DNA of 64,000 nucleotides from Brevundimonas sp. UBA7506 (GTDB taxonomy: Bacteria > Pseudomonadota > Alphaproteobacteria > Caulobacterales > Caulobacteraceae): positions 130,858 to 194,857 of the forward strand of contig NZ_DLNQ01000005.1 of the NCBI RefSeq assembly GCF_002479495.1, written 5' to 3'. The notes under the pieces were generated by a model that did not search any database, was not told where the DNA came from, and saw only the letters and a program-made list of their open reading frames with translations. This document shows positions 35,307 through 43,535 of the stretch, piece after piece; position 1 is the first letter of the stretch, and every line of letters starts with the position of its first letter. Position numbers and translations under genes: made by a program.

Positions 35307-35672
35307 TCAGGCCGGGCAGGGATGCTCCGCCGCCATCCATTCCCGCACGGCCTGGGTCACGCTGATGTTGCGCCGCGCCTGGGGGATGGCGTTGAAGCGG
35401 GCCAGCAAGGCGTCGGCGGACAGGCTGACCTTCTCGGGCATACAGGTGGCCGGGCGGCGACCTGCGGTCCGCGCGGCGTCCTGTTCGCCACGCACAGCGG
35501 TGAAGGCCTGCTTGACCTCGTTCATCAGGCGTCGCGTGTCCGACCGCAGCAGGGCGGTCGGATTGCGCGGGATTCGGTTGGCGGACGTCAGGAACTCCTG
35601 AACCGTCATGGCGCTGGCGCTGCCGGCCCACAGGCTGGCGGCGAGAGCGAGGACGAGCGTGGCCTTCTTCAT
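35307..35672 (-). CDS. Small secreted protein, possibly Rap1a/Tai-like
   Basis: 121 residues with signal peptide MKKATLVLALAASLWAGSASA. The mature region is helical with two cysteines (ATCMPEKVS and the final HPCPA) and the C-terminal pattern VTQAVREWMAAEHPC, which resembles Rap1a/Tai immunity-type proteins where a Cys pair stabilises the fold. No effector, toxin or secretion gene lies nearby, so an immunity function is not supported by context. Downstream of the DOPA-dioxygenase-like gene by 64 bp. Confidence 0.45.
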   Translation of the reverse strand: MKKATLVLALAASLWAGSASAMTVQEFLTSANRIPRNPTALLRSDTRRLMNEVKQAFTAVRGEQDAARTAGRRPATCMPEKVSLSADALLARFNAIPQARRNISVTQAVREWMAAEHPCPA

Positions 35673-35736
35673 GCGGACCCCTCCGATTGGAACGGCCCAG
35701 CTTCTCGCCCCTGCGATGAATGCTCGATGAACGCTG

Positions 35737-36381
35737 TCAGGTCTCTAGCGGAACCGTCGGCAGGGTGTTGGGATAGATCCGTTCGATGTCGCCGCCCGCC
35801 GCCTTGGCCGAGCGCGCCATGCGAAAGGCGTTCACCGGCTGCGTCTCGCCGATCCACAGGGCGTTGATCAGGTGGTCGGCATAGGGATCGTCGGTGTTGG
35901 GGTGGATCAGGATCTTCAGCCCCAGATGGTTCAGCATCAGCCACGGAATGACGGTCGGAACCTGTTCCTTGGCGAAGCCGAAGTAGAAGGAGGGCGTGGT
36001 GTGCGGGCCGCGCGGCCCCTCGTTCCACTCGCCCAGCTCGACCTGAAAGCGATGGATGACCCAGTCGCGCAGCTGAGCCGCGCGATAGGCCGTGTCCTCG
36101 TTGAAATAGATATGGGCGTGATAGCTGCTGATCTCGGTGTAGGCGCGCGGCGCAGTCGGCAGATCAATGCCGCGCGGCAGCGGCTCGGGCGGACCCTTGG
36201 GGCGCGCGCCCCATGGGCTGAGGGTGCTGTCGTCGCCCACCTGAACCGCCGCTTCGGCCGGGCGGGACGAGACGGCTGCGGCGGTCGCCGCCGCAGCCGC
36301 CACGCCGCCCCCGACCAGCAGGGCCCGGCGCGAGCCGGAGGGGAGAACTCCCTCGCGCTCGGGTCCCGCCGCCGTCACCAC
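35737..36381 (-). CDS. DOPA 4,5-dioxygenase-family protein with Tat-type signal
   Basis: 214 residues. The catalytic domain (about 70-200) has the family hallmarks: SYHAHIYFN with the His pair, VIHRFQVELGEWNEGPRGPH, and the metal-site run KILIHPNTDDPYADH. Enzymes of this family cleave catechol rings next to the hydroxyls (extradiol). Unusually, the N-terminus carries SRRALLVGGG plus an Ala-rich hydrophobic stretch ending RPAEAA, like a twin-arginine signal, so the enzyme is probably exported. Start is GTG (36381 or 36378), overlapping the TonB-receptor stop codon, so the two are coupled. Confidence 0.75.
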   Translation of the reverse strand: MVTAAGPEREGVLPSGSRRALLVGGGVAAAAATAAAVSSRPAEAAVQVGDDSTLSPWGARPKGPPEPLPRGIDLPTAPRAYTEISSYHAHIYFNEDTAYRAAQLRDWVIHRFQVELGEWNEGPRGPHTTPSFYFGFAKEQVPTVIPWLMLNHLGLKILIHPNTDDPYADHLINALWIGETQPVNAFRMARSAKAAGGDIERIYPNTLPTVPLET

Positions 36382-38771
36382 TTCACGCTCAGGCGGGCGT
36401 AGCCGTAGCGGCCGTTGAAGCCGAACGGAGAGTAGTAGGGGAAGCCCAGAACCCCGTTGCTGTTCAGCGTCGCGGGCACGAAGTCCGGGTATTCGTCGAA
36501 GACGTTGTCCACGCCCACGGCCAGGCCGACGCGGTCGGTGAACTGGAAACGGCCTTCCAGATCGACCGTGGTCTTGGCCCCGGTCGAGTAGTCGTTGGCC
36601 GGGGTCGAGCCGGCCTGCAGCACGTCGGCGTAGTAGGTCGCCCGCGCCGTTGCGCCCCAGCGGCCGAACTTCCAGTCCGCCGAGCCTGAGACCTTCGTAT
36701 CCGGCGTGCCTTCCTCGATGGTGAGGATGCGGCTGCGGGCGAACAGGGTCGGCACCGGGTTCAGCACCGAGGAGGAGGTCGGCAGCCTGGTCACGCTGAC
36801 GTCGTTGACGTTGGCGGCGACGGTGAAGTCCCAGTCGCCGACGCTTTCGGTGCGCAGGCGATAACGGCCCACCACGTCCACGCCCTCGGTCTCGGTCGTC
36901 ACGCCGTTGAGGAAGAAGCGCGCCGCTTGGACGCCCAGCGGGTCCAGCAGACCCGCGACCTGGGGCGAGAAGCTGCGGTTGATCAGTTCGGACAGGACGA
37001 TCTGGTCCTCGATGGTGATCTTGTAGGCGTCCACCGTCAGGTCGAAGTCGCCCAAGCGGACCACCGCGCCCAGCGAATAGTTGGTCGAGGTCTCAGGCTT
37101 CAGCGCCTTGGCGCCCAGGGCCGTGGCGACGGCGCTGGTGGCGGGGAAGGTGCCGGTTTCGACCACGGCGCCGTTCTGGATCACCGACGAGGTCGAGGTG
37201 AAGAAGCTCTGCTGCAGCGACGGCGCGCGGAAGCCGGTCGAGACCGAGCCGCGCAGGGCGAAGTTGGGGCTGAAGTCATAGCGCGCGGCCAGCTTGCCGG
37301 TCTGGGCGTCGCCGAAGTCGGAATAGTCCTCGACCCGCAGGGCGCCCTCGACCGTGAACTTGTCGGTCAGCGGGATTTCCACGTCGGCGTAGAGGGCGAC
37401 CGCGTCGCGGTCTTCGTCCACCTCGTTCGAGGGCTGGAAGCCGACGAAACCCTGCGCGCCGCCGGCGAGGGCGGTGTTGCCGCCCAGCGGGCCGCGGTTC
37501 CAGGATTCCGGCTGACCGGCCTCGATCTTGTAGCCCTCGCGACGGGCCTCCAGACCCCAGGCGAAGTTCAGCGGGCCGCCGAGGCCGACCTCGAACTGAC
37601 GGGTGAAGTCGGCGCCGAAGACCAGCTGGTCATAGATCAGGCTGCCGGAATCGAAGCTGGTCGGCGAGGCCGCGCCATAGGTGGCGTTCAGCGAGTCCTC
37701 GGTGCGGAAATCCAGGGCGTTGCGGCCATAGACCAGGCTGAAGTCGGCGTTCCAGCCAGCGATCTCGCCCTTCACGCCTCCTGCCAGGGACAGATCCTTC
37801 GAGTTGATGGCGATCTTGGGCAGGAAACCGTTGGGATAGACGGCGGGGACGTTGTTGGCGTTGTTGGCCAGGCGAGGGAAGGCGGCGCCTTCGCTGTCGC
37901 GGTCCTGATAGCCGGCCCAGCCGTAGGCGTCCCAGCCCGCGGCCAAAGGCTTGCCGGCGTTGGCGAAGACCGTCCACTGCTCGACCTCGGGGTCGCCCAG
38001 GCGGGCGGTCACGGCGTTGGGGGTGACGCGCGGATCCAGATCCGAACGGTTGGTCGGCTCGCGGTTCAGGTACTCGGCGGACAGGGTCAGGAAGCCGTCG
38101 GACCCGAGACCCAGGCCCTGCCATGCCGAGGCGGTGACGGTGCGGCCGTCGGTCTCGTCGCGCTCGCCGCGCGCGGTCTTCACGGTCGTGGCGTACTGGC
38201 CGTAGGTGACGCTGGCGCCGCCGCCCTCGCGGGCCTCCTTGAGGCGCAGGTTGATGACGCCGGCGATAGCGTCCGAGCCGTACTGCGCCGAGGCGCCGTC
38301 GCGCAGGACCTCGACCCGGTCCAGGGCGCCGGTCGGGATGGCGTTCAGGTCGACGGCGGCCGAGCCGCGCCCGACCGTGCCGTTGACGTTGACCAGGGCC
38401 GAGGCGTGGCGGCGCGTGCCGTTCAGCAGGACCAGGGTCTGATCCGGCGACAGGCCGCGCAGTGTGGCGGGACGGATGGAGTCCGAGCCGTCATTGGCCG
38501 AAGGACGGGCGAAGCTAAGCGACGGCACGGTCTGGGCCAGGGCGGCGGCGAACTCGGTGGTGCCGCGGTTCGACAGGGTCTCGGCGGTCACGACATCGAC
38601 GGGGGCCAGGGTGTCGAGGCGCGAGCGGCTGGGCACGCGGCTGCCGGTGACGACGATGTCATCAACCGAGGTGGCGTCGTCGGGCGCTTCTTGAGCCGAG
38701 GCGGCGCCCGCGATCAGCAGGGCGGCGCCGGATGCCGCGAGGAACAGACTGGAACGATAGGCGAAGGTCAT
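36375..38771 (-). CDS. TonB-dependent outer-membrane receptor
   Basis: 798 residues. Signal peptide cut after GAASA (about 26); TonB-box-like DDIVVTGSR; plug domain with RVEVLRDGASAQYGSDAIAG; 22-strand barrel ending in the required aromatic/hydrophobic strand (RYGYARLSVKW). The class is clear, but the ligand cannot be read from the sequence. The coupled DOPA-dioxygenase-like gene suggests an aromatic or catechol-type ligand. Preceded by a long leader with a small ORF, hairpins and an AT-rich candidate operator, so regulation by a leader RNA or repressor is likely. Confidence 0.92.
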   Translation of the reverse strand: MTFAYRSSLFLAASGAALLIAGAASAQEAPDDATSVDDIVVTGSRVPSRSRLDTLAPVDVVTAETLSNRGTTEFAAALAQTVPSLSFARPSANDGSDSIRPATLRGLSPDQTLVLLNGTRRHASALVNVNGTVGRGSAAVDLNAIPTGALDRVEVLRDGASAQYGSDAIAGVINLRLKEAREGGGASVTYGQYATTVKTARGERDETDGRTVTASAWQGLGLGSDGFLTLSAEYLNREPTNRSDLDPRVTPNAVTARLGDPEVEQWTVFANAGKPLAAGWDAYGWAGYQDRDSEGAAFPRLANNANNVPAVYPNGFLPKIAINSKDLSLAGGVKGEIAGWNADFSLVYGRNALDFRTEDSLNATYGAASPTSFDSGSLIYDQLVFGADFTRQFEVGLGGPLNFAWGLEARREGYKIEAGQPESWNRGPLGGNTALAGGAQGFVGFQPSNEVDEDRDAVALYADVEIPLTDKFTVEGALRVEDYSDFGDAQTGKLAARYDFSPNFALRGSVSTGFRAPSLQQSFFTSTSSVIQNGAVVETGTFPATSAVATALGAKALKPETSTNYSLGAVVRLGDFDLTVDAYKITIEDQIVLSELINRSFSPQVAGLLDPLGVQAARFFLNGVTTETEGVDVVGRYRLRTESVGDWDFTVAANVNDVSVTRLPTSSSVLNPVPTLFARSRILTIEEGTPDTKVSGSADWKFGRWGATARATYYADVLQAGSTPANDYSTGAKTTVDLEGRFQFTDRVGLAVGVDNVFDEYPDFVPATLNSNGVLGFPYYSPFGFNGRYGYARLSVKW

Positions 38772-38812
38772 CTCGAGAGGTCAGCTTTTCTGATTGGACG
38801 CAAGGCGGCGGG

Positions 38813-38833
38813 CGGCGCCGTTGAGCGGCGCCG
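38813..38833 (-). other. GC hairpin in TonB-receptor leader
   Basis: Two copies of the self-complementary CGGCGCCG (38813-38820 and 38826-38833) separated by TTGAG form an 8-bp stem with a 5-nt loop, about 40 bp before the receptor start codon. On the transcribed strand it is followed by C-rich sequence, with AAAAG further on, so it is not a standard terminator. Confidence 0.4.
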
Positions 38834-38891
38834 TGAGGCTGCGTCGATTGTCTGGGTGGTCAGGGCCGGCGGCGGACCGGCCGAAGGGCGA

Positions 38892-38966
38892 TCAGCGGCG
38901 GGCTGGACATCGCGTCGGTCGAAGGACCGGGCGGTGTGTTGTGGCGTACAGGCGCATTCGCATCAT
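38892..38966 (-). CDS. Putative 24-residue leader peptide
   Basis: ATG at 38966 (two further in-frame ATGs follow within four codons), preceded by GGCAGGAGACG, the best ribosome binding site in the area. Peptide is Arg-rich (MMRMRLYATTHRPVLRPTRC then PARR) and ends in TGA at 38892, 120 bp before the TonB receptor start. GC hairpins follow. Too short for family recognition. A translated leader that controls the TonB unit is the inference; chance is the alternative. Confidence 0.4.
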   Translation of the reverse strand: MMRMRLYATTHRPVLRPTRCPARR

Positions 38967-39045
38967 CGTCTCCTGCCCATCGGGGAGGATGAGCCATGGC
39001 GATATTGCGGTGCGAAAGCGGCGTGGAATATCGAGAATATATCGC

Positions 39046-39056
39046 CTAATAATTAG
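39046..39056. promoter_or_regulatory. AT-rich palindrome near TonB-unit promoter
   Basis: CTAAT-A-ATTAG, within a locally AT-rich stretch between two GC-rich regions, next to a TATATT -10-like hexamer on the minus strand (39036-39041). Position between putative -35 and -10 fits an operator. Not a match to a Fur box that I can defend. Confidence 0.25.
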
Positions 39057-39080
39057 AAAAACTAAATAATCGAGCCAAGA

Positions 39081-39112
39081 AAAAGGGGCGCGTCCCGAAG
39101 GACACGCCCCTT
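39081..39112 (-). terminator. Rho-independent terminator of rpsF-rpsR-rplI
   Basis: On the minus strand: AAGGGGCG, one mismatch, GTCC, loop TTCG, GGAC, then CGCCCC followed by TTTTTCTT. The C(UUCG)G tetraloop is the extra-stable form common in terminators. Ends about 25 bp past the rplI stop. Confidence 0.85.
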
Positions 39113-39135
39113 GATCGATACCGTCAGTCGACAGA

Positions 39136-39720
39136 TCAGGCTTCGTCGCCGAAGCCTTCTTGTTGACCGGCGCCGCCTTCGATCAGTTCTTGGGCGGCTT
39201 GTTCGGCGGCGTTACGCTCGTCGTCGAACTGGGCGCGGATGACATCCTCGCCCTTCGCTTGACGCTCGGCTTCTTCAGCCGAACGAGCGATGTTGATCTT
39301 GACCGTGGCGCGGACCTCGGGGTGCAGGCGAACCGGCACTTCGTGGACGCCCAGGGCCTTGATCGCGACGTTCAGCACGACTTGCGAACGCTCGACCTTG
39401 CCGCCTTCGGACTGAATGACTTCAGCCACGTCGCGACCGGCGACCGAACCGTACAGGTGACCGGTTTCACCGGCCTGACGGATCATGACGTAGGTCTGGC
39501 CGTCGATCTTGTCGGCGACCTTCTGAGCTTCGGCCTTGTTCTTCTCGTTGCGGGCTTCGATAGCCGCGCGGTCGAGTTCGAACGCCTTGAGGTTGGCCGA
39601 GGTCGCGCGGCGAGCCTTGTCGCGCGGCAGCAGGTAGTTACGAGCGAAGCCGTCCTTGACGGTGACGACGTCGCCGATGGCGCCGAGGTTCTCGACGCGT
39701 TCCAGCAGAACGACCTTCAT
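39136..39720 (-). CDS. rplI: 50S ribosomal protein L9
   Basis: 194 residues; starts [19 protein letters not shown], the unmistakable L9 N-domain, then the long helix ([20 protein letters not shown]) and C-domain ([26 protein letters not shown]). About 45 residues longer than E. coli L9 (149) through an acidic C-terminal tail ([16 protein letters not shown] to GFGDEA), usual for alphaproteobacteria. Begins one base after the rpsR stop; last gene of the operon. Confidence 0.97.
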   Translation of the reverse strand: MKVVLLERVENLGAIGDVVTVKDGFARNYLLPRDKARRATSANLKAFELDRAAIEARNEKNKAEAQKVADKIDGQTYVMIRQAGETGHLYGSVAGRDVAEVIQSEGGKVERSQVVLNVAIKALGVHEVPVRLHPEVRATVKINIARSAEEAERQAKGEDVIRAQFDDERNAAEQAAQELIEGGAGQQEGFGDEA

Positions 39721-39721
39721 C

Positions 39722-40000
39722 TTACTTCACCACGTACGGCAGGAGGGCCAGGTAGCGAGCGCGCTTGATGGCCTTGGCCAGTTCGCGTTGCTTCTTGGCG
39801 GAAACGGCGGTGATGCGCGAGGGCACGATCTTGCCGCGTTCGGAAACGTAACGCTGCAGCAGCTTCACGTCCTTGTAGTCGATCTTCGGCGCATTGGCGC
39901 CCGAGAACGGGCAGACCTTGCGGCGACGGTAGAAGGGACGACGGCCGGCCGAGCCGGAGCCGGCCGGGGCGCCCGGGATGGGAGCGGTGGTGTCGGTCAT
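39722..40000 (-). CDS. rpsR: 30S ribosomal protein S18
   Basis: 92 residues. Core [34 protein letters not shown] and [20 protein letters not shown] are standard S18. The N-terminus has a Pro/Gly/Ala-rich extension of about 18 residues. Lies 11 bp after rpsF. S18 pairs with S6 in the ribosome. Confidence 0.97.
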   Translation of the reverse strand: MTDTTAPIPGAPAGSGSAGRRPFYRRRKVCPFSGANAPKIDYKDVKLLQRYVSERGKIVPSRITAVSAKKQRELAKAIKRARYLALLPYVVK

Positions 40001-40011
40001 GATCCGGTTCC

Positions 40012-40392
40012 TTATTCCGAGGCCGCAGCTTCGTCGGCGCGCGGGGCGCGATCGCGATCGCGCTCACGTTCACGACGGGCCAGCAGGGGCGACAGTTCCA
40101 GGTCGAGTTCCTCGACGCGGACGGTCAGCCAACGCAGAACGTCTTCGTTCAGCGACAGCTGACGCTCGACTTCGGCCACGGCGGCGGCCGGGGCGTCGAT
40201 GGCGAGCAGGGAATAGTGAGCCTTGCGGTTCTTCTTGACCCGGTAGGTCAGGTTGCGCAGACCCCAGTACTCGATCTTGGCGACGCTGCCGCCGCCTTCT
40301 TCGATCAGAGCCTTGATGGTGTCGTTCAGCGCTTCGGCCTGTTGCGCCGAGATATCCTGGCGCGTCATGACCGTGTGCTCGTAAAGAGCCAT
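40012..40392 (-). CDS. rpsF: 30S ribosomal protein S6
   Basis: 126 residues from the ATG at 40392 with GGGAGA upstream ([15 protein letters not shown]). Core [21 protein letters not shown] is S6. The C-terminal tail [21 protein letters not shown] is highly charged and longer than in E. coli. First gene of the ribosomal protein operon; the open frame extends upstream but without a plausible start. Confidence 0.97.
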   Translation of the reverse strand: MALYEHTVMTRQDISAQQAEALNDTIKALIEEGGGSVAKIEYWGLRNLTYRVKKNRKAHYSLLAIDAPAAAVAEVERQLSLNEDVLRWLTVRVEELDLELSPLLARRERERDRDRAPRADEAAASE

Positions 40393-40530
40393 GCGGTAGT
40401 CTCCCTTGTGGGCATCGGCGTGAATGGGACCGGGTAGTCCTGTCCACGATGGCTCCTGAAGCGGCGGCCGGGATGACTTCCCGAACCCTTTGGCGTTCCG
40501 CAACAGGACCGAAGCCCTGGAAAGGCGGCG

Positions 40531-40559
40531 CGTATAGGCGAAAAAGCCCGTCAGAGCAA
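40531..40559 (-). promoter_or_regulatory. Promoter for rpsF operon
   Basis: On the minus strand TTGCTC (40554-40559) and TATACG (40531-40536) are separated by exactly 17 bp. The start codon lies about 140 bp downstream, leaving a long 5' UTR in which S6:S18 autoregulation could act; I could not draw a convincing S6:S18 motif. Confidence 0.5.
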
Positions 40560-40628
40560 GGCTGACCGACCCGCGTTGCCAAGCGCAGCCGAAACAGCGG
40601 ATGGTCTGCGCCTGACCGGAGACGCCGC

Positions 40629-41918
40629 ATGACTTCATCCGAGCCGAACGCCTTTCTGAAAAGGCGCTGGTCCCTGATCGGGCCCGGCATCGTCGTCGCG
40701 GCGACGGGCGTGGGGGCCGGAGATCTGGTGGCGACCCTGATCGCCGGCTCGCGCTTCGGCTACGCTCTATTATGGGCGGCCATCATCGGCACGGTGCTGA
40801 AGATCGCCCTGGCCGAGGCCGTGGGCCGCTGGACCCTGGCCAGTGAGCGCACGATCTTCGACGGCTGGTCCAGCCTGGGGCAGGGGCTGCTGCCCGGCGC
40901 CATCGGCCGGAGGCTGAACTGGGCCGGGCTTTATTTCGGCCTCTACGTCGTCATCTGGGGCTTTGTTTACGGGGCGGCGGCCATGACGGCGACGGCCCTG
41001 CCGCTGGCGGCCCTGTTCCCGGCGCTGGACCTCAAGGTCTGGGGCATGTTGAGCGGGATCGCGGGGCTGACCTTCGTCTGGTTCGGCGGTTACGGCCTGT
41101 TCGAGAAGGTGATGACCGCCTGTGTCGGGGTGATGTTCGTCACCGTCGTGGGTCTGGCGGTGATCGTGACGCCTGATATTCCGGCCCTGCTGACCGGCCT
41201 GTGGCCAAGACTGCCACAGGGGTCGGTCTTCTATACCCTGGGCCTGATCGGCGGGGTGGGCGGGACTATCACCATGGCGGCCTATGGCTATTGGCTGAAC
41301 GCCAAGGGCTGGAAGGGGCCGGGCTGGATGGCTGTGATGCGGCTGGACAACCGGGTCGCTTATGTCGTGACCGGGGTCTTCGTGGTGGCCATGCTGATCG
41401 TCGGGGCCGAGCTGCTGCACGCGGCGGGCATCGCGCTGAAGAGCGGCGACCGGGGACTGCTGGATCTGGATCAGGTGCTGAGAGAGCGGTTCGGGCGGCC
41501 GGTCTCCATCCTCTTCCTGGTCGGCTTCTGGGCCACCAGCTTCTCCAGCCTGCTGGGCGTCTGGCAGGGCGTCAGCCTGATGTTCGCCGACTTCACCGCC
41601 CATGTGCGGGGCCGCTTTGACGATCCGAAGGCTCGGGGCGACAAGAGCAAGGCGTTCCGCGCCTATGCTTTGTGGCTGACCTTCCCGCCCATGTCCCTGC
41701 TCTTCATCGAGCGACCGTTCGGCCTGATCGTGGCCTATGGGGTGCTGGGCAGCCTGTTCATGCCCTTCCTGGCCGGGACATTGCTGTGGCTGTTGAACAG
41801 CGAACGCGTGCCGAGGGAATGGCGCAGCCACTGGGTGTCCAATAGCCTGCTGGCGGCCGCGGCGATCCTGTTTGCCGTTCTGGCGAGCAAGGAACTGATC
41901 GGTCTGATCCCGTCGTAG
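40629..41918 (+). CDS. Nramp-family transporter, non-canonical metal site
   Basis: 429 residues with about 11 membrane helices. Overall Nramp (SLC11) pattern: [17 protein letters not shown] at helix 1, [15 protein letters not shown], and the helix-6 region [16 protein letters not shown]. But the helix-1 metal motif DPGN reads GAGD and the helix-6 MPH reads MAA, so the usual Mn/Fe coordinating residues are missing. Nramp-related proteins with altered sites include magnesium transporters (NRMT); the ion here is unknown. Divergent from rpsF. The ATG at 40629 is followed by a short cytoplasmic N-terminus. Confidence 0.75.
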   Translation: MTSSEPNAFLKRRWSLIGPGIVVAATGVGAGDLVATLIAGSRFGYALLWAAIIGTVLKIALAEAVGRWTLASERTIFDGWSSLGQGLLPGAIGRRLNWAGLYFGLYVVIWGFVYGAAAMTATALPLAALFPALDLKVWGMLSGIAGLTFVWFGGYGLFEKVMTACVGVMFVTVVGLAVIVTPDIPALLTGLWPRLPQGSVFYTLGLIGGVGGTITMAAYGYWLNAKGWKGPGWMAVMRLDNRVAYVVTGVFVVAMLIVGAELLHAAGIALKSGDRGLLDLDQVLRERFGRPVSILFLVGFWATSFSSLLGVWQGVSLMFADFTAHVRGRFDDPKARGDKSKAFRAYALWLTFPPMSLLFIERPFGLIVAYGVLGSLFMPFLAGTLLWLLNSERVPREWRSHWVSNSLLAAAAILFAVLASKELIGLIPS

Positions 41919-42011
41919 ACGGCGCAATCCTCGCAGGAGTTTCACAAAAGCCCCGGCGAACCGTTGCATTAGGCGGCTACCTCGTCGCCCCAGACTATCG
42001 GGGAGACTTCC

Positions 42012-43445
42012 ATGAAACTGTCCGCCGCCTTCTTGGCTGCCGCCGCTGTCCTGATGGCCGCCGCGCCGTCGATGGCCCAGACCGTCGCCCCGCCGGACCC
42101 CGATCCGCTGCCGCCGCCGCTGCACGCGCCGAACGGTCGCTGGGCCGCCAAGGGCTGGGCTGACCGCATTGTGCTGAGCCCCGCCGCCGACGCCGCGCGC
42201 GGCGCAGGCGTAGCCTGGCGCACCGACACGCGTCAGACCGCCGCCGAAGCCCAGATCGCCGAGGAGATCGACGGCCCGTTGCTGGGCTTTACCGCTCGCA
42301 CCGTGGCAGGAACCACGGCCCCGATCCAGAACGAGAACGGTCAGGCCCTCTATCATCAGGTCCGTTTTGACGGCCTGAAACCCGACACCCGCTATGTCTA
42401 TCGTGTCCGCGCCGCCGACGGCTGGAGCGAGTGGCTGCCGTTCCGCACGGCCAAGGCGGAGTTCGCGCCCTTCCGCTTCATCTATCTGGGGGACACCCAG
42501 AACGACATCCTCGAGATCGGCTCGCGCGTGATCCGCTCGGCCTTCAAGGAGGCGGGGCCGGCGGCTCTGGTTGTCCATGCCGGCGATCTGGTGGCTCAGC
42601 GCGAGGTCAAGGTTCACGACGACGAGTGGGGCGAATGGACCGAGGCCGGCGGTCGCGCCTTCGCCATGACGCCGCAGCTGCCGGCGACCGGCAATCACGA
42701 GTATATCGATCATATCCTGCCTGGCGGCGAGGAAACGCGCGTCCTGGGGCCGCACTGGGCTTTGCAGTTCGCCTTGCCGGATAACGGCGCCGAGGGCGTC
42801 AAGGCGACCAGCTACTTCGTCGACTATCAGGGCGTGCGCTTCATCGTTCTGGACGGCACGGCGGCGCTGGATCTGGGCGGGCTGGAGGCGCAGACGCGCT
42901 GGCTGGACGCGACGCTGGCCAGCAGCCCTGCGCGCTGGAACGTCGCCCTGTTCCACCAGCCCATCTACACCTGCGCTCGACCCGAAGACACGGAAGAGCT
43001 GAAGGCGGCATGGAAGCCGATCTTCGACGCCCGCAATATCGATCTGGTGCTGCAGGGCCACGACCACTGCTACGGTCGCGTCTCCAACCCGGCCGGGGCC
43101 GAGGCTTCGCGCGCCGACAGCGCGGCGGGGCGTCCGCAGGGACCGGTCTATGTCGTCTCGGTCACCGGCTCCAAGATGTACGGTCTGAACGACCGCGCGG
43201 ACACCCAGCCCGTTCGTGCTGCCGAAAACACCGAGCTGTACCAGTTGATCGACGTGGAGGCCGACCGTCTGTCGTTCCGCGCCTTCACCGCTACGGGACA
43301 GCTGTACGACGCCTTCACCCTGACGCGGGGCGCGGACGGTCGTAATCGCCTGACCGAGAGTGATCAGAGCCTGCTGGCGTTGCGCCGTTGCGACGGCGCG
43401 GCGGGGCCGGACGACCGTCCCTGCACCGCTGAAATCAAGGACTGA
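42012..43445 (+). CDS. Secreted metallophosphoesterase, purple acid phosphatase-like
   Basis: 477 residues. Signal peptide (MKLSAAFLAAAAVLMAAAPSMA). N-terminal fibronectin-III-like domain (about 40-155, with VRFDGLKPDTRYVYRVRA). Calcineurin-like catalytic domain: FIYLGDTQND, VVHAGDLVA, PATGNHEY, LFHQPIY and LQGHDHCYGR provide the bimetal ligands in order. Predicted periplasmic/secreted phosphatase or phosphodiesterase releasing phosphate. No pho-box that I can defend upstream. Confidence 0.87.
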   Translation: MKLSAAFLAAAAVLMAAAPSMAQTVAPPDPDPLPPPLHAPNGRWAAKGWADRIVLSPAADAARGAGVAWRTDTRQTAAEAQIAEEIDGPLLGFTARTVAGTTAPIQNENGQALYHQVRFDGLKPDTRYVYRVRAADGWSEWLPFRTAKAEFAPFRFIYLGDTQNDILEIGSRVIRSAFKEAGPAALVVHAGDLVAQREVKVHDDEWGEWTEAGGRAFAMTPQLPATGNHEYIDHILPGGEETRVLGPHWALQFALPDNGAEGVKATSYFVDYQGVRFIVLDGTAALDLGGLEAQTRWLDATLASSPARWNVALFHQPIYTCARPEDTEELKAAWKPIFDARNIDLVLQGHDHCYGRVSNPAGAEASRADSAAGRPQGPVYVVSVTGSKMYGLNDRADTQPVRAAENTELYQLIDVEADRLSFRAFTATGQLYDAFTLTRGADGRNRLTESDQSLLALRRCDGAAGPDDRPCTAEIKD

Positions 43446-43535
43446 AGAGGGACGATCCGCCGTTCTTCTTGCCGTAGGGGAGGGTTTCGCCTACCCCTCG
43501 GCGCCTTGAATCAACGGACCACGGATCGTTCCTTT

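Larger units (their letters stand above)
38772..39135 (-). promoter_or_regulatory. Leader region of the TonB-receptor unit (364 bp)
   Basis: From promoter side to gene: AT-rich block (about 39020-39070) with palindrome CTAATAATTAG (39046-39056) and -10-like TATATT (minus strand, 39036-39041); a small ORF with strong Shine-Dalgarno (38892-38966); hairpin GGCCGG/CCGGCC (38864-38882) just after its stop; hairpin CGGCGCCG/CGGCGCCG with 5-nt loop (38813-38833). The layout looks like a leader peptide with attenuator. The far end holds the rplI terminator. Confidence 0.4.

Noticed and set aside
36927..39056. 709-codon plus-strand frame opposite the TonB receptor
   Set aside because: Mirror of the receptor codons; no domain, no ribosome binding site.
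40393..40530. S6:S18 autoregulatory RNA in the rpsF leader
   Set aside because: A long leader exists but I could not fold a convincing S6:S18 binding motif by eye.
40770..43067. 765-codon minus-strand frame opposite the Nramp-like and phosphatase genes
   Set aside because: Low-complexity His/Gln/Arg-rich shadow spanning two real plus-strand genes.
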